Positions 11,010 through 22,033 of a DNA stretch of 64,000 nucleotides are shown in pieces. A model generated the notes under the pieces. It saw only the letters and a list, made by a program, of their open reading frames with translations, had not been told where the DNA came from and did no database searches. The position numbers were made by a program, and so were the translations under genes. Position 1 is the stretch's first letter; every line of letters starts with the position of its first letter. This stretch comes from Aedes albopictus (lineage: Eukaryota; Arthropoda; Insecta; Diptera; Culicidae). The DNA lies in assembly GCF_035046485.1 (NCBI RefSeq), contig NC_085137.1, forward strand, positions 478,479,396 to 478,543,395. The letters run 5' to 3'.

Positions 11010-11865
11010 TGTTACAACTGGCGCGGATTTTGCACGTTTTTGCCATTTACGGCTCGGATTTTGCGAAAATGATTTTCAAATGCATTAACATTAAACATTT
11101 AGACATAAAGCTAAACACAATCAGAAAAAAAATACTTTTTTAAATTAGAGTTATGGAATACTGCGCTTGATTAAAAGCAATGTTATTGTCCCTAGCTCAG
11201 ACTACTAGATAAGCTGCTTTGCATCAAAAGCTCTGTTAAGTTTAGCTTTTTGGTGACTCTGAAATCTGTTTTGTGGAATTTGGAATTTGCAAAAAAAAAG
11301 TATCGGAAATTTCGGATAAACACTTGGTAGTATTTTGTTGGCAAATTTTACAGAATCTTTCAAACAAAGTCATTGGTTTTATAGACTGTGTGTGTTTGTT
11401 TTAAAATATCAACCTAATTAGTTTTCTGACACAGTATATCGTAAAATGTTTGGAATTCTGTTTGTAAAGACGTTCTGGAGGTTTTAATGAACTCCATAGT
11501 AAAAACTTTGGAAATACTCTAGAAAGAATATTAATCATAAGAATGTTTAGCGAAAGTTTAAAAAACATGAAGGATATTATTGATTCATTATGGCAAAGTT
11601 CCAAAATGACGAAATTGAATAAATCCTAGTGGAACTTCTGTCGAATCGTTTTTTTTTTTGCTTAAAACTTTGATAAAGTTATCCTGAAAACTTCTGCAGT
11701 CATGATAAAATTTCTCTTTGATTTCCAATCGAATCACTCATTGCGGGTATTGAAGGGTTTCTTGACAGATTTTTTGGAGTATTTTTTTTTGCAGAATACT
11801 TGAAGAAATCGTCAATGTTTTCGGATTCCTATGACTGAGGTCATTTTCATTGAATTTCCATGTTT
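11010..11865. other. No gene seen
   Basis: AT-rich sequence between the putative transposon end and the poly(A) end of the LOA retrotransposon. There are no frames with recognisable content. Confidence 0.4.
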
Positions 11866-11867
11866 TT

Positions 11868-12250
11868 TTTTTCTTTTTTTTCCTCATCTGTAGAGCCTTT
11901 TAACCACTGCGTCCATTATTTAGGAATATTGTGGTATGACCCATATTTAATTTGGTGCTAGTCAAGTAGCCTGTCACAATTGAGCTGTGATGGACAATGG
12001 TTGATGTAACACCTGATCCCAACTGGGCACAACTCGTATTATAAAGTTTATTACCCTGTTGGGATTACTTCTCCAAATTTCCAAGGGCTCTAGAAACCCT
12101 TTACCAAATATCGCCAATCTGTGATGGTACAGCACTCCGCAGTTGCAGAGTAAATGCTCGGCAGTTTCGTTTTCCGTTTGACAGAAACGACACTCGGAGG
12201 ATTGGATTTTTCCAATCTTACTTAGATGATATTTACTCGGGCAGTGGCCA
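11868..12250 (-). mobile_element. 3' end of LOA-type retrotransposon
   Basis: On the minus strand this reads the C-terminal part of a non-LTR ORF2. It starts HCPSKYHLSKIG and has a Cys/His knuckle (CRFC then EHLLCNC), then a tail ending at a TGA at 11976-11978. A short 3' untranslated part and an A-rich run (T-rich on plus, 11868-11882) follow. The knuckle and its position match the end of RNase H-bearing LOA/Lian elements. The reading continues upstream at 15708 across a 3.46-kb insertion. Confidence 0.75.
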
Positions 12251-14095
12251 CCCGCATTGAAAAATACAATTTGCCATAAGTTCCAAACAGTAAATTGCCT
12301 CTAACTGGTTATGTAACATTATCTCACGGAGTTAGTTTTATGTCGAGCAATATGAAACCGAAACCAAATACTATAATCAATAGTATGCAAAACACATATC
12401 AAGTGGTGACAATTTGATATAGTACCCAGGCATTGTTGGATGATAGTGAAATAATAACTTGTATTAAGTGGTTGCAATGTAGCATCACTGTATATAAAAT
12501 TGTTGGTTTTCATATTTGAGCAACACACTCACACCCGTGTATTTGACTATACATAAATTTTGTTCAACAACATGGCATACTGTAGTTTGTGATGTATTTG
12601 TAAGCGATGTGTTTGGGAAAAATGGCATCGTTATGCTATTGACGATTTTATGAATTTCTAGACTCTAGTGCAGCTTTGTTTTAGTGAGATACAATTTTCA
12701 CACTCACTAATATTAGTAGGCGTGTGCTTCATAATGTTTGACATTCTGCCAAAACAAGTGAGACGAACTCACAAAATTTCTATCATAATATGGCCTTCAA
12801 CGAGCTAGTTTTCTTCAGGAAGCTTTCGTGTTCCGCAATCTAAAATTTACGGTTTGACCACAACAGGTCGTAAGGGGTAGTTAAGGTATCGGTAGATCGG
12901 CTGTGCAGGTTCTAGACCGGGTTGTGAGATGTAATAATGAATGGTGTGCTGTTTGTTGTGTTTTCATGGCCTACGATCGCTGCTGAGTGGATTGCAGTTG
13001 GGGGGCTGCTAGTTTCGTGGTTGGGCTAGTCGTTCGGAATCGAATATTAAGGGACAGGTCAGGGTAGAGACTGGGATTTTGAGTCTGCAGGACGGCTAGT
13101 GGAGTTTTGATGTTGGGAGTGACAACATGGCATAACAACATGACTAGTCGGTGCAAGGCGGATATCTGAAAATGCTTTGGAGACAATTTTTTTTTTCAAA
13201 ATAACGTCATTAAAAATGTCTGATTTGGTGCACTCTCAGTTGCTCGTCAGCCAACACAAAAGCCGTTTCTACCCGGGTCGTCCCTCGTAGTTCCGCGAGC
13301 CATCTTGTGAAAATGGAGCCCCTGATTCATCCCTGTCATGCCCACAGTCCTGTCCGTTCGGACTGAGTGCTTCCCCACCTTTATCGTAGATTTTCCAGCT
13401 TCATGACTGTGCCCGGGGGTTCAAGAAGTGCAACATGCAGTTCCAAGTGCAGTACACACTATCCTCCGTATCACAACCGCCCCACTCATACACCCAGATT
13501 GGTTCCGACTCCATGAATCTCCACCTTATTTCTGGAATTTCTTGGTTCATATAGCTGGTTCTCCAGATATTTTACAGAGCTTTAGATTCCCGTTGATTTA
13601 CTTTTATGCCCGAAAACATGAGATTTAATCAGCATTTCTTTGCCGGCTCTACTGAATTTTTCACGAAACTTCCAAAATAATAACAATGAGAAAAAAAGTT
13701 GTTGTCGGGGTTACGGTGAGAAAGCATAGGTGTTCTATGAGGTGTGCAAATAATCACTGTGCAAAAATTATTTGCACAATAGTCTAATAAGCTATAAAAT
13801 ACTCAATATCGAGAGCATCAAGCGTTTTGTTACCTTCAGCGTGCAATTGTTTATAAGAGCCTAACTCACAAACGTAAACATTTGAAAATATTTGGAACAC
13901 ATTTGAATATATATATCGTTATTTTGCTAACACATCTAATCTCCTGTGTTGTCGACACACTTTTTTTTTAATTTTTGCATCGATTGTTTCAATTTGATCC
14001 TCGACGAGGATTGAAGAAAAATTAATATTTTTTGTTAAATATTAGATTTTTTTTTTGTTTGATCATATTACTGGAATGAGCCCTTTCCAAATGCT

Positions 14096-14445
14096 ATGCG
14101 AGTTTTGTTTTTCGCGGATCAACAAAAAAAAGGGAAAAATTGCGAAATGCAAAATCTACTTCGTAAGCAGCACCCAGTGGACAACAGAGTAGACAAGCGG
14201 CCCCCAACCAAGATGATCTTCCTCTTACACGGAACGTACGGACCCGGGAGCAACATATTCACAAGAAAATCCAGCAGCAGCGTTGAAGAAAATGGAATCT
14301 TCAAGGTAAGTTACATTGTTTTCTTGTTTTAAATGCTGTGGTTGTATAATGACCGTTTTTCTTCTGTTTTCAGGATGCGGAGCTGATGATGAACCGTGGT
14401 GAGCGATTGCCGCAGGAGGAGCCCTTGAAGGCAGGGGAAAATAAC
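14096..14445 (+). CDS. Two-exon gene-like fragment, unknown
   Basis: An open frame from 14096 ends at a good splice donor (AAG|GTAAGT at 14305/14306). A 68-base intron ends in a pyrimidine-rich tract and TTTTCAG at 14373. The next exon (14374-14445, exactly 24 codons, same phase) ends at another donor (AAC|GTAAGC). Exon two encodes an acidic, Gly/Glu-rich peptide. Intron length and signals are typical for insects. The start at 14096 is only the first ATG in the frame, and upstream and downstream exons were not found. It may be part of the transposon around it, a captured host fragment or a host gene. No domain was recognised. Confidence 0.3.
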
Positions 14446-14791
14446 GTAAGCTGATCTTTAGAACGTCTGGCATGGCGTAGACTCAGAAAGCATGGATGGA
14501 ATTTCCGGGACTAAGCTATGGCGATAGTGGGAGCTGTTCCGGCAAAAGTCATTCAACAGGACTTTCTGCATGGAGAATGCTGATGATTTTTGCGTTCCGT
14601 AATCCCGTTCTAAGTTGTGCTGCCTGCTAGATACTGTGCTCCTGCTTCGGTTCTATTGCCACTCTCTGCAAGCGGAAAAGGAACATCGCCACCTGTCGCT
14701 ACTGAATCTAAATTGAAATCACAAATTGAGCTATTTAAGCGAAGTTTAACAACATTTCAATAGTGGGGCCAAATTTTGAGGAGTTTGGGTA

Positions 14792-14950
14792 TAATGAGCA
14801 TCTGTACGAATTTGCCCTGTCCTGCTCACTCCCACAGAAAATTTGAAAACACCGCGCACAGTAAAAGTCACATTTGACTTGTACTGTGCGAACTGTTTTT
14901 AAATTTTCTGTGGGAGTGAGCAGTACGCCAGATTCGTGCAGAGGCTCATG
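14792..14950. mobile_element. Short foldback element
   Basis: CTGCTCACTCCCACAGAAAA (14822 onward) pairs with its complement ending near 14925, and the pairing extends outward through ATGAGCATCTG/CAGAGGCTCAT. The centre is at about 14875. It is nested in the 3.46-kb insertion. Confidence 0.7.
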
Positions 14951-15139
14951 AGCTATTATCGATGCTTTCAATTAAGATTCAGTCGCCACAGGGAGCAATG
15001 TTACTTTGTCGTTTGCAATTAAATTACAAATTTATGTGTTATTAGTTAGCGTTACCGATACGATATGATAATACGAATTACCTTGTAATGCAATGCATAT
15101 TTTACCTATATTAGTAATCAAAATATACTCATTAAAATA

Positions 15140-15300
15140 TCTGATTTTTGAGTTAATTTTTGAAGCAATTTGCTTTTTTCTAGCAGCTGCTTTCGCAAAC
15201 AAGTTCATTTATTTTATTTTAATTTATTATTATTCTATTTGTTTGTGAGAACAGCTGTTAGAAAACAGTAAATTGCTTAAAATAAATATTTCGTAGTAAA
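15140..15300. mobile_element. Short foldback element
   Basis: AAGCAATTTGCTTTTTTCTA and the following CAGCTGCTTTCGC pair with the segment AACAGCTGTTAGAAAACAG / AAATTGCTT. The centre is AT-rich near 15220. It is nested in the 3.46-kb insertion. Confidence 0.55.
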
Positions 15301-15707
15301 AACAGATTCTAACAATACAGCATACTGTTCATTCTAACATATAGAACAATACATGAGCTGCTTCTTTTAATGTTCTGATTTTCGGCCAATTTTATGGTTT
15401 TACCACTTTGAAACAGTTTGGCTCATAGTAAGCCTTGCAAAAAATGGATAATATGTCTACACTATGGCATGCAGTATTGCGAAAATTTTGTTCGGGAAAA
15501 ATGCTGATTTTTTATTGTAACCTAACTTAACCGCCTATTCCCCATATTGTGATTTGGCCCATTACAATATGCCAAATGGGTTACAACAATATTCTCACAT
15601 TATCACTTAATGTGATGACGAATAATATGTGATATTGTTCAGGCAATGTAGCAAATTGTTGTTAACAATATGCGATATAATGTACTTACAGTTTACAACT
15701 ATGCGGG

Positions 15708-16603
15708 CAGTCATCAGACCAGTAATTACCCTGAGATCTCTTTTGTTTAGATTCAGTATGGACCTGGCTTTTTCTGCACTGGGTTTTATGAACCTTTTTG
15801 CTTGCTTGGATGTATCCGTGGCATTCCAATTAGATTCTACCGTGGACATTTCCCAAGTTTTTAGTTTCATCCGAAGAGCACACTCAGGAACTCCACAGAA
15901 AGGTTCAGGGCCTACAAAGCTTGATGCCTCACCCTGTCTAGCTAAATTGTCAGCGTTTTCATTTCCCAGAATTCCTCAATGACCGGGCACCCAGTATAAA
16001 GTTACCTCGTTCCTACTGGCCAATTGCTTCAGAGAAATAATGCATTCCCACACTAGCTTTGATTGACACGTGAAAGCTTTTAGCGCATTTAGAGCCGCCT
16101 GACTGTCCGAAAAAATACAGATCTTGGCAAACCTATAATTTCTTTTCAGACAAATGTTGGCACACTCTAGAATGGCTTGAACTTCCGCTTGAAATACAGT
16201 GGGACTGCATCCCATTGGTATAGCCTTCCTGATACCGGGGCCAAAAACACCAGCTCCAGTATTTTCTCCCATCTTGGACCCATCAGTATAAAATACAATA
16301 GAACCTGGACGTAAACTTGGCCCACCAGCATCCCAAACATAGCGACATGGTTTCACCACTTTGAAGGGAACATCATAGTTGGTCTTCGTTATCATCCAAT
16401 CTTCTACTGTTTTTATGTCCATGTTTAATTTGAAGTCTTTGATGATCCTCAAATGTCCAGCAAGATCCCCGTCTAGGACTTTATTGTAACGTATAAACTG
16501 CAGGGCACTTTTTGCCGCTTGTAGTTTAACAAATTGATGCAATGGCAGTAAATTAAGAAGGGCATCCAAAGCAACTGATGGAGTGCTTTTCATTGCTCCT
16601 GTC
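15708..16603 (-). pseudogene. LOA-type ORF2, RNase H part
   Basis: The minus strand reads an RNase H domain with the expected acidic residues: FYTDGS (about 16295), FQAEVQAILE and FSDSQAALNAL. The WVPGH motif follows, with an in-frame TGA directly after it, then the last part of the domain (NENADNLARQG). RNase H in this position is characteristic of LOA-clade elements such as Lian of Aedes. The frame is interrupted at 16604 by a 672-bp element and at 15707 by the 3.46-kb insertion. With the stop and both insertions the copy is dead. Confidence 0.8.
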
Positions 16604-17275
16604 GGTGTCAGGCCATTCGGCCGAAGGTCATTAGGCCGAAGGTCATTAGGCCGAAGGTCATTAGGCCGAAGGTCATTAGGCCGAAGGTCATTAGGCCGAA
16701 TGGTCATTAGGCCGAATGGTCATCAGGCCGAATGATCATTGGGTCTTCTTCTTGCCGTTACGTCCCCACTGAGACAAAGCCTGCTTCTCAGCTTAGTGTT
16801 CTATGAACACTTCCACAGTTATTAACTGAGAGCTTCCTCGGCAAATGACCATTTTGCATGTGTATATCGTGTGACAGGCACGAAGATACTTTATTGATGC
16901 TGAATCTACTGATATTTTACCCATGAATTTTTCCTTCTTTTAAACATAGGCTGTTCTTTCTAGTATCATTGCTAAAATAGTTTTTGGCGCAGAAACTGCT
17001 GATATTCAATTCATAAATTTTTCCTTCTTTAAAACATAGGCTATTCTTTCTAGTTTCATTGTTAAAGTAGTTTTCGGCAAAACATTTTTGGAAAAAGTAA
17101 AAACAACAGATCTCCTTACAGGCTCATAACGGCTGATTTTCAATTCGTCCTGATGACCATTCGGCCTAGTGACCATTCGGCCTAGTGACCATTCGGCCTA
17201 ATGACCATTCGGCCTAATGACCATTCGACCTAATGACCTTCGGCCTAATGGCCTTCGGCCTAATGACCCAGCATC
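16604..17275. mobile_element. Element with inverted arrays of AGGCCGAAGGTCATT
   Basis: The 672-bp element is flanked by a perfect 9-bp duplication GCTCCTGTC (16595-16603 and 17276-17284). Each end is an array of tandem units arranged as inverted repeats. The outer units are 15 bp (AGGCCGAAGGTCATT) and the inner units 16 bp (AGGCCGAATGGTCATT), about seven to eight per arm, in the same order from outside to inside in both arms. The centre contains a roughly 90-bp direct duplication (about 16903-16990 and 16995-17083). The extreme ends GGTGTCAGGCC and the complement of GGCCTAATGACCCAGCATC are related. A 9-bp duplication is usual for Mutator-like elements; that assignment is inference. Confidence 0.8.
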
Positions 17276-19769
17276 GCTCCTGTCATAGATATACATGCAA
17301 GTCTTTGTAACTTACTTAGCTTCTTTTGACAGGTTACCTCATTTGTTTTGGGCCACCAAACAAGTGAAGCATTAGTAATCTTAGGCCGGACTATTGCAGC
17401 ATAGATTCAGTGAATCATGTTAGGTCTAAGACCCCAGGTTTTCCTAAGGCTTTGCTGCAAACCCAAAGGGCATTGGTACCCTTGGTTAAAACCTTGTTTA
17501 AATGAGAATTCCAATTCAGTCTTTTGTCCAAAGTTACCCCAAGATGTTTAACTTCTTCTGAGAACTGAATTTGAACTCCATCTAAAGAAGGTTCAGTAAG
17601 ATTCATTTTTAACCTTCTAGTAAAAGGTACAATTACAGTTTTTGAAGGGTTTACGTTCAATCCCTCCTCTCGGCACCATTTGATGGTAACATTCAACGCA
17701 GATTGTAGCCGGCTAGATATCGTGTCGTCATATTTTCCACGTATCAGAATAGCTACATCATCTGCGTATCCAATAACCTCAAAGCCTTGATTGATGAGTT
17801 TTTTAAGGAGTTCGTCCACTACCAAAGACCACAATAAGGGCGATAGTACTCCTCCTTGAGGACAGCCCTTCACAGATCTTACTGATAGTTGCGCACCTCC
17901 AAGAACGGAAGAGATCTCTCGATCTCTAAGCATCGATATTATCCATTCAATAATGCATTTATCCAAGCCCCTTGCTTCCATTGAAGAACGCATTGAGCTG
18001 TAGGATGCGTTATCGAATGCTCCTTCAATGTCGAGAAAAGCAACCACGGCTATTTCCTTGGCTTGAAACGATTTCTCAATTTTGCCGACTAGCGACTTTA
18101 GCGCTGTTATAGTAGATTTGCCTGTTTGATAAGCAAATTGAAACTTGCTTAGAGGCATTTCTACTAAGCTGGTAGACTTGACAAAGTCATCCACTATTTT
18201 CTCCATGGTCTTTAACAGAACACAAGAAAGGCTTATGGGTCTGAAGGCTTTTGGAGTTGTTTTGTCCTGCTTGCCAGCTTTTGGGATAAAAACAACACGA
18301 ACCTTCCGCCATGCCTTAGGTATGTAAGCTAAAGTAATACTGGCTCTGAATATTTCGGTTAAGAGCGGACAAATCGCCTCTTTTCCATGTTGAAGTAAAG
18401 CTGGGAAAATTCCATCTTTCCCGGCAGATTTGAAAGGTTGAAAAGAATTTAATGCCCATTCGACCCTCGACGGTGTGAAGATTTCACAAGCTTTTTGATA
18501 GGCATTGGTCGACCACGCATGTCTTGCCTTATCCGAGTCCTGTTCTTCATCCGAATAAGGAATCGATCCTGGGAAGTGAGTTCTCATCATTACTTCCAAT
18601 GTTTCAGAAGAATCAACAGTAAAACTACCATCTTCCTTTTTAAGACTTCCAAGACCATTTGAATGGTCTTTCGAAAGGACTTTATGAAGCCTTGCAGCCG
18701 TAGGAGCGTTATTGATGTCTTCACATACCCGTCTCCAGTCCTTGCGTTTGGCTAGTCTCAATTCTCTGTTGTATTCTGTAAGGGCTTGTTTATACTGAAC
18801 CCAATCAGATGTAACTTTTGCTCTATTGAACAACCGTCTTGATTTCTTCCTCAGATCTGCCAGCTTATCATTCCACCAAGGGACATCCCTGTTGGATGAC
18901 CTCTGTCGGATTGGGCAACTAGCATGATATGATGAAATCATTTTATCAATAATCTCATCAGAGGCATTTTCCAACTGTGAAACAGACAAGATCTGGTCAC
19001 CCTTATATGAATTTCCATTCATTAAATAAAAGCTGTAGAGGTCCCAATTAGTTTTCTTTGGGTTTCTATAGCTTTCAATTAAATTTGATCCGGCTTTATA
19101 ATCGAACCTGATATGTTTGTGATCTGACAATGATTCCTCATCAGAAACATGCCAGTTCGCGATCTTATCTGATAGCAGATAGCTACAAAGTGTAAGATCT
19201 AAAACTTCCTGTCGAATAGCATTAACAAAAGTTGGAGAATTCCCTTTATTGCAAATGTCTATGTTATTAGACGAAATGTAATTCAGGAGATCCTCACCTC
19301 TTTTATTAATATCTGTACTGCTCCATATGGTATGGTGGGCATTTGCATCGCACCCTATTACAAATTGGGCGTTTATTTTTTTGCAATAATTAACAAAACT
19401 TACGACCAAAGATGGAGGCACATCATCAACGTCTCCCGGAAAATATGCAGAAGCAATGCATACCTCAGTGTTTCCCTGGATTGTTGGGACCTCCATTTTA
19501 ATCGCAACAATGTCTCTAGTAATAAACTCAGTATTTGGGACAAATTTTGTTCTCCTACTTACTAAAATGGCTGTTCTTGGATTAGACTGACTTTCGTCGT
19601 ACAAAATCCTACAATTCTGCGAAGAGCAACCCATTACCCTTCCATTATTTACCCAGGGCTCTTGAATTAAGCCCACGTCTAACTGTTCTCTAATAAATCT
19701 TCTGCTGAGCACAGCTGAAGCACCCTTCGCGTGGTGAAGATTTGTTTGGATAATTTTCAAGGCACTCAT
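17276..19769 (-). pseudogene. LOA-type ORF2: endonuclease and reverse transcriptase
   Basis: A 784-codon frame starts at the ATG at 19769. Residues about 5-230 form an APE-type endonuclease (IQTNLHHAK, LIQEPWV, GCDANAHHTIW, SLSDHKHI near the end). Reverse transcriptase follows, with FLDIEGAFDN, CPQGGVLSPLLW and the catalytic YADD at about residue 666 (17755-17770). After LGKPG the frame is lost by a shift near 17430 and a TGA near 17410, then continues toward the RNase H part. The domain order (endonuclease, RT, then RNase H and a Cys/His knuckle) and the sequence style fit the LOA clade. This 5' part is well preserved, so the copy is fairly recent. Confidence 0.85.
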
Positions 19770-20085
19770 TTTTTTTTTTTTTTTACTATTTACAGGAGAA
19801 AAATAAGGTCCACTGCGTCATTGCTCCGTTTAACATAGTAAGGGCAAAATACTGTGGAGGGTGCCCTGGTACTCCACAGGCACCGTTAGCGGTTAGGTTT
19901 TTATTAGACCCCCCTAACCATCCATTCTTAGGCACGGTACGAATTAAGCCGCATGACACCATGAGTTAGGGATCGCCTGTTTGGTGGACTCTTACCACCG
20001 GATCAGACAATCCGTAGTGATATTCTTAGCCAGTTGAAGGAACTGCTACCGCCACTACACGGCTATCTAGGCTGATCGGGAATAG
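19770..20085 (-). other. Probable 5' region of the LOA element
   Basis: GC-richer than its surroundings and directly upstream of the ORF2 start. It lacks an ORF1, so the element is probably 5'-truncated or its ORF1 has been lost. The exact 5' boundary is not visible. Sequence from 20090 to 20410 has no recognisable content. Confidence 0.4.
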
Positions 20086-20412
20086 AAATTAATATTGATG
20101 ATCAACTTCTTTGGAGCCCGAACAGCCAGCATTTCCATGGGTTAGGTGTAGCCAGAAACTCTTTTTATAAAATTTTCTTGAAATAATTATTTTTACCACT
20201 TTTTTATTAATATTTAAACTTTGCAGACATTTTTTAGTTACATAATTCTTTTTCAGAAATATTTCACTTAGGAATAAACCTGCCTTCAACATTTTTAAAC
20301 TCTTGTTTGAGCTGTTATCAAATATTCTAAATTTATCAATAGAAATGCTCTTCATATGTATTGCAACAAATGTCACGAATAAGTGTAATCAGTTTCGTAC
20401 CTTTTAATTCCG

Positions 20413-20512
20413 CCCTATGCTGCTTATCCTTTGACAGATACGCGTATTTCGACTACCACTTGTAATCTTCCTCAGTGTCAGTTATCCAGTGGATAACTGA
20501 CACTGAGGAAGA
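20413..20512. mobile_element. Truncated palindromic MITE
   Basis: CAGTGTCAGTTATCC followed by GGATAACTGACACTG (about 20476-20507) is a near-perfect hairpin. The left arm extends to ACGCGTATTTCGACTACC, but the matching right arm is missing, so one arm has been cut off. Confidence 0.55.
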
Positions 20513-20644
20513 TTTCTGGAAAATTCTGGCTTTATATGAGTTTGATTCATCAAAACCATATGTTTTTGTACTGGCGCGGATCTGGTGACCTCAGCGCGGA
20601 ATTCATTTAGCTTGGCGCGGGTTTTACGGTAACAGCCCTGGATC

Positions 20645-21095
20645 CATTAAATAGTTTCTGATGATACCTTTGTAGATTCCCAGAAGAAATTATTTACCAT
20701 TTCCTAAACGGACTGACTCATGGACAAATTTCCTGAAGCAATTTCTGAAGTTTTCTCTGGATGAATTTCTAATTGAATTCCAGAGAGGAAACATGAAGAA
20801 AGATGATAAAAAATACCTTTCTAATTTCACTCTGAAGATAACTCCCCTGGAAACCCTGCAGAAATTTCAGACAAACGTACTGATGGAGTTCTTGTAGAAA
20901 TCCTTCAATAAAATTTCTGATGGATCTCTGGAGCAATTTTCGAAGGAGTCCTTACAAGCACTCCTTGAGATATCTCTGGGGGAATTCATAAAAGAATTTC
21001 TTATACAATTCATGAGGAAGTTAGTACACAACTTGTCCGATGGAAATTCTACACGAAAATAAAATCCTAGAGGATTTTTAGAGAGCTACAAGAAA
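20645..21095. repeat. Decayed GAATTTCTGnAGnAAT repeat
   Basis: Imperfect short-period repeat of the same family as 2833-3790, with no supported gene. Confidence 0.55.
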
Positions 21096-22030
21096 ATTAT
21101 TTTTTTGAAGGAAGCTTTATTTATTTATCTACATCTTCAGTAAGGATACTGTACAGACTGATTAATATACCTACTTACTATCTAAATTGATTACTATCGC
21201 TTGTAACACAGGTTTACAAAATAAAACGAAAGTCGTGAACTTCTGTCAACGACCAAAATTTTTGAAGCACAATTTAGCGCTGATTTCGAAATCGACCTTC
21301 AAAAAATTTTAAGTAGAACAGTTTTTGAGTTTTAGCTCAATATCGAGCTTTACAACTTTTTAAAATATACAATTTATTTAAATTCAAATATACTGCGTTT
21401 TGTTCAACCAATTTAAAATCTTTTTCCATAAATTAAAAGCAGAATACAATACCATTCGATCATCTGAATACAGGTTTTGCGTCAGACTGATGAAATTCAA
21501 GATATTGGCGAGTTTTAGGGACAATCTCCTTAAATTTAAGCAAAATTCCCAAAAAATTTTGAAGAAATATATTTTTTTCAATGAGAAAAAATCAATTTAA
21601 AAAATCATTCTCGACGTTTATTTGACATTTCATATGTGGGCGAGTTACAGTAAAAATTTCAGCTCAATCGGAGCATTCATTACGGAGAATGAGATGTTTG
21701 AAGTGAGCGACTTTGCTTAAAAATAGAACAAAAATCGATTTCAAATTATCAACCTTGTATGGAAAGTCGAAAAAATTTCCGCTCCACTTTAATTTTTTTC
21801 TTTCGCGTTTTCGAACTCAGGGCATGATTCTGCACTAAAAATTATCATCAGCTTACCGAGTTCAAAAATGCTGTAAACTAGTGTTATCTACACTGAACGC
21901 TAAACATTATTCAACATTTCAATATAACTGACAAAACATTATAACAAAATAGTACAAACACAATACAATTCACAATTTCAATCAAGTGGAAAGCCGTATT
22001 TTAAATTGGAAATCAAAATCGTTCAAAATC
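21096..22030. other. No gene recognised
   Basis: AT-rich. Frames at 21384-21600 overlap on both strands and have no domain. It includes the 3' flank of the PHD-like ORF. No retrotransposon endonuclease or reverse transcriptase reading was found here. Confidence 0.4.
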
Positions 22031-22033
22031 ATT

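Larger units (their letters stand above)
12251..15707. mobile_element. 3.46-kb insertion inside the LOA element
   Basis: The LOA ORF2 breaks at 15708 (after ITGLMT) and resumes at 12250 (GHCPSKYHL). The intervening DNA starts CCCGCATTG and ends CAATGCGGG-like CTATGCGGG, so CCCGCAT (12251-12257) and ATGCGGG (15701-15707) are inverted ends. An 8-bp direct repeat CGGGCAGT (12238-12245 and 15704-15711) is an alternative reading of the target duplication, but the protein continuity favours the CCCGCAT boundary. Contents: mostly unassigned AT-rich DNA, two small foldback elements, and a gene-like exon pair at 14096-14445. No transposase was recognised. Confidence 0.6.
11004..20640. mobile_element. 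Possible large composite DNA transposon
   Basis: CAGGGCTGTTAC begins at 11004 and its exact reverse complement ends at 20640. Both are followed inward by GCGCGG-containing sequence and outward by decayed short-period repeat. This could be the two ends of one 9.6-kb hAT-like element whose interior received the LOA retrotransposon. No 8-bp target duplication is visible (AGGAATCC against GATCCATT). Two independent fragments of the same family would look the same. Confidence 0.3.

Noticed and set aside
15976..16707. A 243-codon frame beginning with repeated NDLRP pentapeptides fused to RNase H
   Set aside because: The pentapeptide is the 15-bp terminal array of the 16604-17275 insertion read in frame. 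The fusion is an accident of the insertion.
16604..17275. CRISPR-like array of short repeats
   Set aside because: The units are contiguous without unique spacers, arranged as two inverted arms with a target duplication, in eukaryotic DNA.
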